This document shows positions 36,403 to 44,477 of a stretch of 64,000 bases of DNA, piece after piece. Position 1 is the first letter of the stretch. Every line of letters begins with the position of its first letter. The position numbers and the translations under genes were made by a program. Under the pieces are notes generated by a model that saw only the letters and a program-made list of their open reading frames with translations, searched no databases and was not told where the DNA came from. This DNA is from Flavobacteriaceae bacterium GSB9 (lineage in GTDB: Bacteria; Bacteroidota; Bacteroidia; Flavobacteriales; Flavobacteriaceae), in the NCBI GenBank assembly GCA_022749295.1, contig CP062007.1, positions 2,108,001 to 2,172,000 on the forward strand, read 5' to 3'.

Positions 36403-36756
36403 ATGAAAAAAGTATATTATTTAAAAACATGCAATACTTGCACACGTATTTTAAAAGAACTCAATTTATCTTCAGAATTTGTTTTGCAAGACATAAAAAG
36501 TGAAGAGATAACGGTTAAACAACTCGAAGACATGCAAAAACTAGCCGGTAGTTATGAAACACTTTTCAGCAAACGTGCGAAACTCTACAAAGAAATGGGC
36601 CTAAAAAACCATAACCTTACCGAGCGGGACTATAAAAACTACATCCTTCAACATTACACCTTTTTAAGCCGACCAGTAATCATTATAAACGAAAAAATAT
36701 TTATTGGCAGCTCTAAAAAAACAGTTGAAGCTGCAAAGAAAACACTGAACGATTAA
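36403..36756 (+). CDS. ArsC/Spx-family thioredoxin-fold protein
   Basis: A 117-residue protein with the redox motif Cys10-Asn-Thr-Cys13 near the N-terminus (VYYLKTCNTCTRILKEL) and the late cis-Pro stretch FLSRPVIIINEKIFIG, the ArsC/Spx signature. The CxxC form is more like Spx/YffB-type reductases than classical ArsC with a single Cys. The role may be thiol-disulfide chemistry with small molecules. It stands alone on the plus strand before the ytxH trio. Confidence 0.88.
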   Translation: MKKVYYLKTCNTCTRILKELNLSSEFVLQDIKSEEITVKQLEDMQKLAGSYETLFSKRAKLYKEMGLKNHNLTERDYKNYILQHYTFLSRPVIIINEKIFIGSSKKTVEAAKKTLND

Positions 36757-36879
36757 AGAACTATCCTTTTACCATAAAACAACACTTAAATCGAAAAATT
36801 TAAGTCAATTTATTTGGATTTAGTTATAATTTGTTGTATATTTTTAATATTAAGTTAAACAAAAAACAAAATAACAATT

Positions 36880-37212
36880 ATGACAAACAACGAAAGTACT
36901 TTTTTAGGCATTGTCGCCGGAACCGCATTAGGAGCAGCTCTAGGCATTTTATTTGCACCGGACAAAGGAAGCAATACCCGACAAAGAATAGTGGACGAAG
37001 CCCAAGCCACTAAAGACAAACTATCTGAAAAAGCCGAAACCCTAAAAGAACAGATTGTAAATACTGCCAGCACAAAAAAAAGAAACATCGATGAAGAAAT
37101 CGAATCTATCGTTTCTGATGCTAGCTACAAAGCCGATGATGTTATAACAGCACTAGAAAGCAAACTCAAAGACTTAAAACAAAAAAACAAAAGGCTACAA
37201 AAAACCTCGTAA
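36880..37212 (+). CDS. YtxH-like membrane-associated protein
   Basis: A 110-residue protein with an N-terminal glycine/alanine-rich transmembrane helix (FLGIVAGTALGAALGILFAP) followed by DKGSNTRQRI and a long lysine/glutamate-rich helix likely to form a coiled coil. This is the YtxH pattern seen in stress- and envelope-related gene sets. It is first of three tightly packed genes (gaps of 3 and 1 bases). Confidence 0.88.
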   Translation: MTNNESTFLGIVAGTALGAALGILFAPDKGSNTRQRIVDEAQATKDKLSEKAETLKEQIVNTASTKKRNIDEEIESIVSDASYKADDVITALESKLKDLKQKNKRLQKTS

Positions 37213-37215
37213 TTA

Positions 37216-37563
37216 ATGAGTTTAATTGATTCAATTAATGAAACAAATGCCTATGCGTCAAAAGTTAGTGAAAAATACGTCAAAACATCCTACAAGTATT
37301 ACAAACTAAAAATTTTTGAACAGTTTACCATTTCCATGGGGATGGTAGTCAAGGTTATACTAATTGGTGGACTCGCCTTAATAGGAATGAGCTTTATTGC
37401 TGTGGCATTGGCTTTTTCTATTGGCAATGCACTTGGCAATTTATCTCTTGGATTTGTTTCTGTCGGACTATTATTTTTTATTTTATCACTGATAATATTC
37501 TTTTTAAGAGTACACATCAACAATTTTATTATTAAGAAATTATCAAAAAAATTTTTCAGTTAA
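37216..37563 (+). CDS. Phage-holin-3_6-like membrane protein
   Basis: A 115-residue protein with two adjacent transmembrane helices (MVVKVILIGGLALIGMSFIAVALAF and LGFVSVGLLFFILSLIIFFL) separated by a short glycine-containing turn, and a basic C-terminus. It resembles the holin-like or PspC-neighbour membrane proteins that follow YtxH genes. Nothing phage-related surrounds it, so it is a host envelope protein rather than a lysis gene. It begins three bases after ytxH. Confidence 0.82.
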   Translation: MSLIDSINETNAYASKVSEKYVKTSYKYYKLKIFEQFTISMGMVVKVILIGGLALIGMSFIAVALAFSIGNALGNLSLGFVSVGLLFFILSLIIFFLRVHINNFIIKKLSKKFFS

Positions 37564-37564
37564 A

Positions 37565-37765
37565 ATGAAGACTTATCACAACGCTAAAAGCATTGAACAC
37601 GACTTAAAGATTTTAAATTTAGAACGCCAAATTGCTTGGGAAGAACTTAAAAATGTTAAAGAGGAATACCAAGAAAGTTTAAAGCCATTAAACTGGGTTC
37701 AATCCGGTCTTAAGTTAATGGGCAAATATGGAGGTATCATGTTAATTAAAAAATTGATGAAATAG
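37565..37765 (+). CDS. Small DUF6327-like protein
   Basis: A 66-residue protein beginning one base after the holin-like gene stop. The N-terminal two thirds is a charged helix (SIEHDLKILNLERQIAWEELKNVKEEYQESL); the end is a short hydrophobic/basic segment (MGKYGGIMLIKKLMK). I recall DUF6327 for this arrangement but cannot verify it. It probably works with the two upstream membrane proteins. A strong terminator follows. Confidence 0.75.
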   Translation: MKTYHNAKSIEHDLKILNLERQIAWEELKNVKEEYQESLKPLNWVQSGLKLMGKYGGIMLIKKLMK

Positions 37766-37787
37766 CTGATTGTATTTGCAAAAAAGT

Positions 37788-37818
37788 AAAAAGCCCAACC
37801 GTAGTGGTTGGGCTTTTT
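37788..37818 (+). terminator. Terminator of the ytxH trio
   Basis: Thirteen-base-pair stem AAAAAGCCCAACC/GGTTGGGCTTTTT with loop GTAGT, 22 bases after the last gene. Confidence 0.9.
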
Positions 37819-37840
37819 TACTAATTATTCATTCTAAAAA

Positions 37841-38226
37841 TTATAACTTAACAAAGCGTTTAACACCATGCTGTTGGGTTTTAAATATATAAATTCCTGA
37901 TGTTAGTTGCGATACGTTAACACCCGATTGGTCTGTAAACTGTTATACTTCCAATCCGTTAAGGTTGTATATAACTCCCGAAAGCGTTTTATTGAATTTT
38001 AAATGATTTCCAACAATTAGGTGTACTAATGTCTACAATGGTAAACGAATTTGCAGATGAATTCGCAAAAAAAGGCTTGCTTATTGATTGCATCGTAGGC
38101 CACGGTTTCTACTGACCCCTCAACATTGGTATTGAACGAAGTCAAATGTTGAAGTCCGGTTTGACTTAAACTGGTTGTCGTAATCGCTAGCGTAAACAAA
38201 CTAGCCAACAAAGTAATTTTTTTCAT
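37841..38226 (-). pseudogene. Remnant of a T9SS-secreted choice-of-anchor-I-like protein
   Basis: The start is intact: ATG at 38226 and signal peptide MKKITLLASLFTLAITTTSLSQ. Then comes LTSFNTNVEGSVETVAYDAINKQAFF, which resembles the start of choice-of-anchor-I proteins. At an A7 run (38067-38073, plus strand) the frame breaks; the neighbouring frame continues as ANSSANSFTIVDIST. The large middle of such a protein is missing. A third segment matches a T9SS sorting domain (LSGVIYNLNGLEV, then QFTDQSGVNVSQLTSGIYIFK, ending FVKL at the stop 37841-37843), broken by an in-frame TAA at 37943-37945 where CAA would be expected. Frameshift, internal deletion and nonsense codon together show decay. Confidence 0.85.
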
Positions 38227-38401
38227 TTTTTATATTGATTAATTAATGGTGTAAAGAAAAAAATTACGCAAGCCCCAAGATTTACCTTAAACTTATATAA
38301 TTGTAAAGCATCTAATTGTTGTCTTAAGCAATTGCAATCTTAAGTTTATCTGTATTAAGTTTCGGTAAAATTAGCACTACTTGAAAAATAAGGGCATAAA
38401 A

Positions 38402-38430
38402 AAACCCTCAACAAAATTTGTTAAGGGTTT
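38402..38430 (-). terminator. Terminator of tRNA-Gln
   Basis: Hairpin with arms 38402-38414 and 38418-38430 (AAACCCTCAACAA/TTGTTAAGGGTTT, one mismatch); on the minus strand it follows the tRNA and is continued by a T run. Confidence 0.75.
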
Positions 38431-38438
38431 AATTTCTG

Positions 38439-38511
38439 TTGGCCTACTAGGGCTCGAACCTAGACTCTTCTGGACCAAAACCAGACGTGTTGCCAGTTAC
38501 ACCATAGGCCA
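38439..38511 (-). tRNA. tRNA-Gln (anticodon TTG)
   Basis: A 73-base cloverleaf on the minus strand: acceptor TGGCCTA/TAGGCCA with discriminator A, D arm GTGT/ACAC, anticodon arm TCTGG-TTTTGGT-CCAGA giving anticodon TTG, and T arm CTAGG-TTCGAGC-CCTAG. The CCA end is not encoded. It decodes CAA (and CAG by wobble). It stands alone, with a terminator hairpin just downstream. Confidence 0.97.
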
Positions 38512-38662
38512 CTGCCATTTGAGGGTGCAAATTTAGAACAAAGTTTTATTTCTACAAGTATTTTTCAAAAAAAATAATTGTAAAAACTTAACGTTTACTT
38601 AAAAATATTTGCATTAACGTATTTATTGTTAAATTCGCCATTGCAAATTAACACAGGAATCC

Positions 38663-41600
38663 ATGGCAAATTTCAACTTTAAAAAATGGAACACCATCTT
38701 AGGCTGGTTCTCTTTTTTAATAGCGCTTATCACATATAGTTTAACTGTTGAACCTACGGTAAGTTTTTGGGATGCCGGAGAATACATTTTAACCTCGGCT
38801 AAATTGCAAGTGGGCCACCCGCCTGGAGCACCTCTTTTTCAAATGCTAGGAGCCTTCTTTTCTATTTTTACTTTTGGAAATACTGAATTGGTGGGTTGGA
38901 TGATGAACATGATGAGTGCCGTTGCTAGTGCATTCACTATTCTTTTCATGTTCTGGACCATCACTTTGCTTCTTAAAAAGATAGTTGTTGGCAAGGGCGA
39001 CATGTCACAAAACAAAGCCATGGCTATTTTGGGCAGTGGTCTAGTTGGCAGTTTGGCATTTACATTTACCGATTCGTTTTGGTTCAATGCAGTTGAAACA
39101 GAAGTTTACGCTATGGCTACTTTAATAATGGCTGCTTTGTTTTGGCTTGGGCTTCGTTGGGAACAGGATATGCACAAACCTCGTGGCAACCGTTGGCTTA
39201 TTTTAATTGCCTTTATTATTGGACTTTCGTTTGGTGTTCACTTTATGGGGTTACTTACTATTCCTGCCATAGGGCTGATATATTACTTTAAAAACTATAA
39301 AACCGTAACGGTAAAAAACTTCATTATAGCCAACGCCGTTTCTGTTGGTATTTTATTGTTCGTTTTTAAATTGTTGGCACCAAACATTCTTAAAATTTTC
39401 AGTGCTACCGAAATATTTTTTGTAAACACCATTGGTTTACCGTTTAATTCGGGGTCTATATTTGCTGGTATTGCACTCATTATTTTGATTAACTCTGGAT
39501 TGAGGTACACACGTAAAAAAGGCTATGTACATCTTAATACGGGCATTCTTTGCATAACTTTTATTATTGTTGGGTTTTCATCGTGGCTTATGCTTCCTAT
39601 TCGTGCCAATGCCAATGTGGTTATTAACGAAAACAACCCATCGAGTGCGAGAGAGCTTTTGGCTTATTACAACTTAGAACAATACCCCGAAACCCATTTG
39701 TTCTATGGTCCGCAGTTTACCGACCAATACGCCTACTTAGATGAAAACAATCCTTATATAGACGATAAACCCAAATACGAAAAAGACGAAGAAAAAGGCG
39801 AGTATGTTATTGTGAATGACTACAAAAATGCAAAGCAAAACTACAATTCTGAACATGCCTCACTATTTCCCCGTATGTGGAGTACCGAACATGCCGAAAA
39901 TTACATGATGTTTTCTGGCTTTTTAGATTTTAAGCTGAAGCCTGAATATCAAATGGAAAACCAATTGCGTGCTTCTGTAAACAATTTCAGAAAAGATGTA
40001 AGCCAAGGTAATATCGATTACGAAGATTACCACAATTTTTTAAAACAGTTTAAAGAATACATCGATATCGAGAAGCCATCTTTGGCGAGTAATATACGAT
40101 ACCTATTTGAATACCAATTAGGCTATATGTATTGGCGTTATTTTATGTGGAATTTCGCAGGTCGCCAAGACGATATTCAAGGTAAATACGACAATCACGG
40201 CAACTGGATTTCAGGTATTAAACCGTTAGACGAATGGCACTTAGGGCTTTCGCAGGATAACCTGCCTAGTGATGTAAAAAACAATAAAGCCAGAAACACT
40301 TACTACTTACTGCCCCTTATTTTAGGATTGCTTGGTTTTTTCTTTCTGTTTAACAAAGACAAAAAGTTGTTTTGGGTCATGCTTGTATTTTTCCTGTTTA
40401 CCGGAGTTGCCATACAGGTTTACACCAATGTACGCCCATTTGAACCTCGAGAACGCGATTATTCGGTGGTAGGCTCATTTTACGTTTTTGCACTTTGGAT
40501 AGGTTTTGGAGTTTATGGCCTTTACGATACCTTAAAAACATATATACCTAAAAAATTGGCAGGTCCAATTATTACAGTAGTTTGCCTGATTTTAGTACCT
40601 GGTATTCTGGCAGCCAATAACTGGGATGACCATGACCGATCGGATAAATATACGGCCAGATCCATGGCACATATGTACCTCGACTCATGTGCAGAAAACG
40701 CTATTCTCTTCACTATTGGTGACAACGACACTTTTGCCCTGTGGTACGCCCAAGAAATAGAAGGTTACCGTACCGATGTGCGCGTGGTAAACACGAGCCT
40801 GTTTCAAACCGATTGGTATATCGACCAAATGAAACGTAAAGCTTACGAAAGCGACCCTATTCCATCACAACTAACACACGATTTATATAAATACGGCACC
40901 AACGATTATATCGTTATTCAACAGGTTATTCAAGACACATTGCCCATTAAACGCTTTTTAGATTTTGTTGGAAGTAAAGACCCTAGAACCAAATACAAAC
41001 ATGTTTTACAACGTCGTGGTGTTGATATCACTCAAGTACGTTCTCAAGATCTGAATGCAACGTATCTGCCTACACCACACTTGCGCATTCCGGTAAATAA
41101 AGACAACGTATTAAAATCGGGTATCGTAAAACCTAATGATGCCGACAAGATTGTACCTTATATTGACATTACCGTTAACGGTGGCGCACTGTACAAAAAC
41201 CGTTTGCTCATGCTCGATGTGATTGCCAATAACGAGTGGAAACGTCCCATTTATTTTACTGGCGGAAGTTTTGGTGATGACGATTATTTATGGATGAAAG
41301 ACTACTTACAACTTGATGGCCTTTGCTACAAATTAGTCCCAATAAAAACCTCAATAGACCGCAATAACCCTTTCGACATGGGTCGCGTGGACAGCGATTT
41401 AATGTACGAAAAAGTCAAAAAATGGGATTGGGGCAACAGTGGCAGTCCAGATATATACCACGATCCCGAAACACGCAAAAACTCCATTACGTATCGAGGT
41501 AACTTAGCACGTTTAATTCAACAGTTAATCAACGAAGACAAATTAGACAAAGCTGAAGAAATTGCCGATATCGCTATGGAGAATATGCCTGTAGAGTATT

Positions 41601-41974
41601 TTGGATTCTACACTTTGCTTGAACCTTATATTGGTGCGTATTATGCAGTTGGAAATAAGGAAAAAGCAAGAACATTGTTTAAACAAGTAGCGCAAAAATA
41701 TCAGGAAAACCTTAAATATTACGCTAGCCTTAAAACACGAAATCAAGAAAGGATGTTTGAGGATATTTATACAGATATTAGCCGTTACAAAGCTCTAATT
41801 GATGTTTTAATACAACACGACTCCGAATTTGCTGAAATAGAAGGTAACATCTTTAATAATTATTTGCGATCCTTTGAGCATTTTTATGGTGAAGCAGAAC
41901 CTGAAACAGTACCGATGAACAACGATTTACCATTGGACAGCAATTTACCAGTTGAAGCTGATAGTATTAACTAA
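38663..41974 (+). CDS. DUF2723 multi-pass membrane protein
   Basis: A very large (1103-residue) membrane protein with about 12 hydrophobic segments in its N-terminal 600 residues and a soluble C-terminal region of about 450 residues. The opening (YSLTVEPTVSFWDAGEYILTSAKLQVGHPPGAPLF) is the DUF2723 hallmark; the acidic residues of WDAGEY early in the first loop recall GT-C glycosyltransferases such as protein O-mannosyltransferases. The C-terminal half has helices suggestive of TPR-like repeats (LARLIQQLINEDKLDKAEEIADIAMENM...NKEKARTLFKQVAQKY). A role in glycan transfer at the envelope is inferred. It precedes a polysaccharide deacetylase by eight bases. Confidence 0.9.
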   Translation: MANFNFKKWNTILGWFSFLIALITYSLTVEPTVSFWDAGEYILTSAKLQVGHPPGAPLFQMLGAFFSIFTFGNTELVGWMMNMMSAVASAFTILFMFWTITLLLKKIVVGKGDMSQNKAMAILGSGLVGSLAFTFTDSFWFNAVETEVYAMATLIMAALFWLGLRWEQDMHKPRGNRWLILIAFIIGLSFGVHFMGLLTIPAIGLIYYFKNYKTVTVKNFIIANAVSVGILLFVFKLLAPNILKIFSATEIFFVNTIGLPFNSGSIFAGIALIILINSGLRYTRKKGYVHLNTGILCITFIIVGFSSWLMLPIRANANVVINENNPSSARELLAYYNLEQYPETHLFYGPQFTDQYAYLDENNPYIDDKPKYEKDEEKGEYVIVNDYKNAKQNYNSEHASLFPRMWSTEHAENYMMFSGFLDFKLKPEYQMENQLRASVNNFRKDVSQGNIDYEDYHNFLKQFKEYIDIEKPSLASNIRYLFEYQLGYMYWRYFMWNFAGRQDDIQGKYDNHGNWISGIKPLDEWHLGLSQDNLPSDVKNNKARNTYYLLPLILGLLGFFFLFNKDKKLFWVMLVFFLFTGVAIQVYTNVRPFEPRERDYSVVGSFYVFALWIGFGVYGLYDTLKTYIPKKLAGPIITVVCLILVPGILAANNWDDHDRSDKYTARSMAHMYLDSCAENAILFTIGDNDTFALWYAQEIEGYRTDVRVVNTSLFQTDWYIDQMKRKAYESDPIPSQLTHDLYKYGTNDYIVIQQVIQDTLPIKRFLDFVGSKDPRTKYKHVLQRRGVDITQVRSQDLNATYLPTPHLRIPVNKDNVLKSGIVKPNDADKIVPYIDITVNGGALYKNRLLMLDVIANNEWKRPIYFTGGSFGDDDYLWMKDYLQLDGLCYKLVPIKTSIDRNNPFDMGRVDSDLMYEKVKKWDWGNSGSPDIYHDPETRKNSITYRGNLARLIQQLINEDKLDKAEEIADIAMENMPVEYFGFYTLLEPYIGAYYAVGNKEKARTLFKQVAQKYQENLKYYASLKTRNQERMFEDIYTDISRYKALIDVLIQHDSEFAEIEGNIFNNYLRSFEHFYGEAEPETVPMNNDLPLDSNLPVEADSIN

Positions 41975-41982
41975 TTTGTTAT

Positions 41983-42645
41983 ATGGATTTTATTCCTGCA
42001 AAAACCCCTCGGATTGCAAAAAAAATGTTTCCGAATTATGTTTGGGATGTTCCAAATACCAAAAAAAACATTTACTTAACTTTTGATGATGGCCCGACAC
42101 CCGAAATCACCAATTGGACTTTAAATGTTTTAAAACAATATAACGCCAAAGCTACATTTTTTTGCATAGGCAATAACGTTGAAAAACATCCTAAAATTCT
42201 TAAAGGCATTATAGAACAAGGCCATTCGGTTGGAAATCATACGCAAAACCACTTAAAGGGTTGGAATTCTAAAACAGATGCGTATATAGCTGAAGTCGAT
42301 GAAGCCCAAAAAATCATAGATTTACAAAAACCGTTAATTGTTAATCATCAACCGTCTACAAAAAAACTATTCCGGCCTCCCTATGGTAAAATAAAACCAA
42401 AACAGGGACAAAAACTTATTGATGCTGGTTATAAAATTATTATGTGGGATGTCATTTCGTTTGACTGGGACACAAACATTACACCTGAAGCGTGCTTAGA
42501 CAATGTGATTTATAAAGCCACAGAAGGCAGCATTGTGGTTTTTCATGATAGTGTAAAAGCCTCAAAAAACATGCAATTTGCATTGCCTAAAGTGCTCGAT
42601 TTTTTCTCCCAAAAAGGATATAGCTTTAAATCCCTTAAATTTTAG
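41983..42645 (+). CDS. Polysaccharide deacetylase (NodB homology)
   Basis: Metal-dependent carbohydrate esterase family 4 enzyme (220 residues). The conserved motifs are TFDDGP (Asp35-Asp36, catalytic base region), the metal-binding HSVGNHTQNH (His86, His90), LFRPPYGK, and the late VVFHDS. No signal peptide is visible. It starts eight bases after the DUF2723 gene, so they are probably co-transcribed and may modify the same glycan or peptidoglycan (inference). Its 3' end overlaps the convergent thioredoxin-like gene by four bases. Confidence 0.93.
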   Translation: MDFIPAKTPRIAKKMFPNYVWDVPNTKKNIYLTFDDGPTPEITNWTLNVLKQYNAKATFFCIGNNVEKHPKILKGIIEQGHSVGNHTQNHLKGWNSKTDAYIAEVDEAQKIIDLQKPLIVNHQPSTKKLFRPPYGKIKPKQGQKLIDAGYKIIMWDVISFDWDTNITPEACLDNVIYKATEGSIVVFHDSVKASKNMQFALPKVLDFFSQKGYSFKSLKF

Positions 42646-42938
42646 ACGTACTCATTCACAATACCTATTAAAGTATTGGTTTCTTGATCGCCACTCTGGC
42701 GCCATTTCATTTCACCATCTTTGTAAATAATAAGTGTTGGTAAAGTTTTAACGCGCAGGGCTTCGGCAAGTTCTCGGTTTTTTTCAACATCAATTTTAAT
42801 AACTTTAGCTTTGTCGCCCAAAGCAGCAGCAACATCTCTTAAAATGACGTGCATTTCGCTCGATTGCTTGTCTAATTCCGAATAAAAATCTAGAAGTACC
42901 GGAATATTGACATCGATGAGTTCACCAAATTTAGACAT
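42642..42938 (-). CDS. Thioredoxin-fold protein lacking the CxxC motif
   Basis: A 98-residue thioredoxin-like protein. The ATG at 42938 is chosen because a TTG further upstream falls inside the promoter box at 42957-42964. The fold is clear: PVLLDFYSEL, KAKVIKIDVEKN, LRVKTLPTLIIYKDGEMKWRQSG with the cis-Pro at 67. The active site, normally WCGPC, reads LDKQS (residues 22-26), so both cysteines are gone (Asp23 and Ser26). It cannot do disulfide exchange; a chaperone- or binding-type role is inferred. No other cysteine is present. Confidence 0.9.
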   Translation of the reverse strand: MSKFGELIDVNIPVLLDFYSELDKQSSEMHVILRDVAAALGDKAKVIKIDVEKNRELAEALRVKTLPTLIIYKDGEMKWRQSGDQETNTLIGIVNEYV

Positions 42939-42956
42939 ACTTTGTTGTTTATTAAT

Positions 42957-42964
42957 CAAATGTA
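42957..42964 (-). promoter_or_regulatory. Predicted -7 promoter box for the thioredoxin-fold gene
   Basis: Reads TACATTTG on the minus strand, 18 bases before the ATG at 42938. It overlaps the alternative TTG codon and so supports the shorter protein. Confidence 0.5.
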
Positions 42965-43076
42965 CTTAACAAACCTACATAATTTTTTTATACTTTAAAT
43001 AAAATCATAAGATAGGTTCGCTAGGTCTAATTATAAAGATAGGAAATTCCGTAATAAAAATAACATTTCTGTGTAA

Positions 43077-44306
43077 TTATGCATCACTAGAGTCTTTTTT
43101 TAATTCTATTACGGTTATTTCTGGCCATATACCAACACGGCCAGGGTATCCTAAATAACCAAAACCTCTGTTAACGTTAATGTATTGGTCCATTTCTTTG
43201 TAAATACCGGCCCAATACTTGTAACGCCATTTTGCTGGACTCCACTTTACCCATCCTGGAATTTCAATACCAAACTGCATACCATGAGTATGTCCGCTTA
43301 AGGTTAAATGGTAGTGCATGTCGTCGTTAATCACTTGGTCTTCCCAATGCGACGGATCATGACTTAGCAGTATTTTAAAATCGTTGGCATCAATACGTTC
43401 TGTGGCTTTCTTTAAATCTCCCACCTTTTTAAATCCGCCACGCCCCCAGTTTTCAACACCAACAACAGCTATTTTTTGGCCGTTTTTTTCAATGTAGCGA
43501 CTTTCATTAAGCAACAGATCGAAACCCATATCTTTTTGCAGTAGTTTCAAGTCGTTTAAATTTTGTGCCTTTGCTTCTTTTGATGGCCAATTTACATAAT
43601 CGCCATAATCGTGGTTTCCTAAAATAGAAAACACACCATCTTTTGCTTTCAATGTACCGAACAAATCCTTCCACGGCAACATTTCTGCCGATTTGTTATT
43701 CACCATATCACCTGTAAAGAAGATAGCATCTGCCTTTTGCTCATTAATGAGATTAACACCGTATTGAATTTTTTCTCTATTATCAAAACTACCCGAATGA
43801 ATGTCGCTGATTTGTGTGATTTTATAACCATCAAATGCTTCTGGCAAATCTTTAAAATGCAGAGTATATTTTAAAACCCTAAATCGGTACTTTCCTTTAT
43901 ACATACCGTACAGTAACGAGGCGAACGGAATTGCAGCAACACCTAAGGCAATTTGGCTTATAAATTTTCGGCGCGAAGCCATGTAAAAACCATCATTTTT
44001 GGTCACAAGTTTATCGTAAAGTCCGTAAATAACCCGAATAATATCTTCACCTAAAAGCAAAGGAATCAATCCTAAACCCAATGATATAAAAGCCAACAAA
44101 AACCCAAAGGCATAGCTTTTTGCCGGGTTGAGAACCCGCCCTTCGGAATATACCGTAAACTGAATTATAAAATTGCCCGCCACAATTACCGCTAAAACAA
44201 TAAACAGATATTGCAACCAAGCACTTTTGGTTATGGTTCTTAAGGCCTGAAACCCGTAAAACACAATAACTGCATAAAAGAGTATAAATAAAATCCACCG
44301 AAGCAT
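43077..44306 (-). CDS. Membrane-anchored metallophosphoesterase
   Basis: A 409-residue protein from the ATG at 44306; a TTG at 44324 is rejected because it coincides with the promoter box at 44322-44329. The N-terminal 140 residues contain four transmembrane segments, followed by a calcineurin-like phosphoesterase domain with the metal motifs DIHSGS, GDMVNN, GNHDYGD, SHDPSHW and SGHTHGMQFG. This YkuE/LpxH-like arrangement suggests a phosphodiesterase acting on a lipid- or membrane-linked substrate; the exact one is unknown. SRRKFISQIALGVAAIPFA, before the catalytic domain, resembles a Tat-type signal but lies internally. Confidence 0.9.
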   Translation of the reverse strand: MLRWILFILFYAVIVFYGFQALRTITKSAWLQYLFIVLAVIVAGNFIIQFTVYSEGRVLNPAKSYAFGFLLAFISLGLGLIPLLLGEDIIRVIYGLYDKLVTKNDGFYMASRRKFISQIALGVAAIPFASLLYGMYKGKYRFRVLKYTLHFKDLPEAFDGYKITQISDIHSGSFDNREKIQYGVNLINEQKADAIFFTGDMVNNKSAEMLPWKDLFGTLKAKDGVFSILGNHDYGDYVNWPSKEAKAQNLNDLKLLQKDMGFDLLLNESRYIEKNGQKIAVVGVENWGRGGFKKVGDLKKATERIDANDFKILLSHDPSHWEDQVINDDMHYHLTLSGHTHGMQFGIEIPGWVKWSPAKWRYKYWAGIYKEMDQYINVNRGFGYLGYPGRVGIWPEITVIELKKDSSDA

Positions 44307-44321
44307 GTTTCCTTTTTTAAT

Positions 44322-44329
44322 CAAAGATA
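44322..44329 (-). promoter_or_regulatory. Predicted -7 promoter box for the metallophosphoesterase gene
   Basis: Reads TATCTTTG on the minus strand, 15 bases before the ATG at 44306. Confidence 0.5.
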
Positions 44330-44477
44330 ACAGTAATATTGGCCAATAAATAATCCAGTAATTTATTTAACTAATTGTTAAGAGTTTAAAATTTAAAGGG
44401 TTATGAATCCGTGCGTTTATAAATTCCGTTTTAAGCATAACTTTTCGTAGTTTTACGTTTCTTTCAAAACACAATTC

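Noticed and set aside
37216-37563. Prophage holin
   Set aside because: No phage genes nearby; it belongs to a ytxH-type envelope trio.
38067-38073. Programmed frameshift at the A7 run
   Set aside because: The second frame stops soon and the protein's middle is missing, so decay explains it better than recoding.
42939-42959. TTG-started longer form of the thioredoxin-fold protein
   Set aside because: The TTG lies inside the predicted -7 box.
44307-44324. TTG-started longer form of the metallophosphoesterase
   Set aside because: The TTG lies inside the predicted -7 box; the ATG at 44306 follows AAAAGGA.
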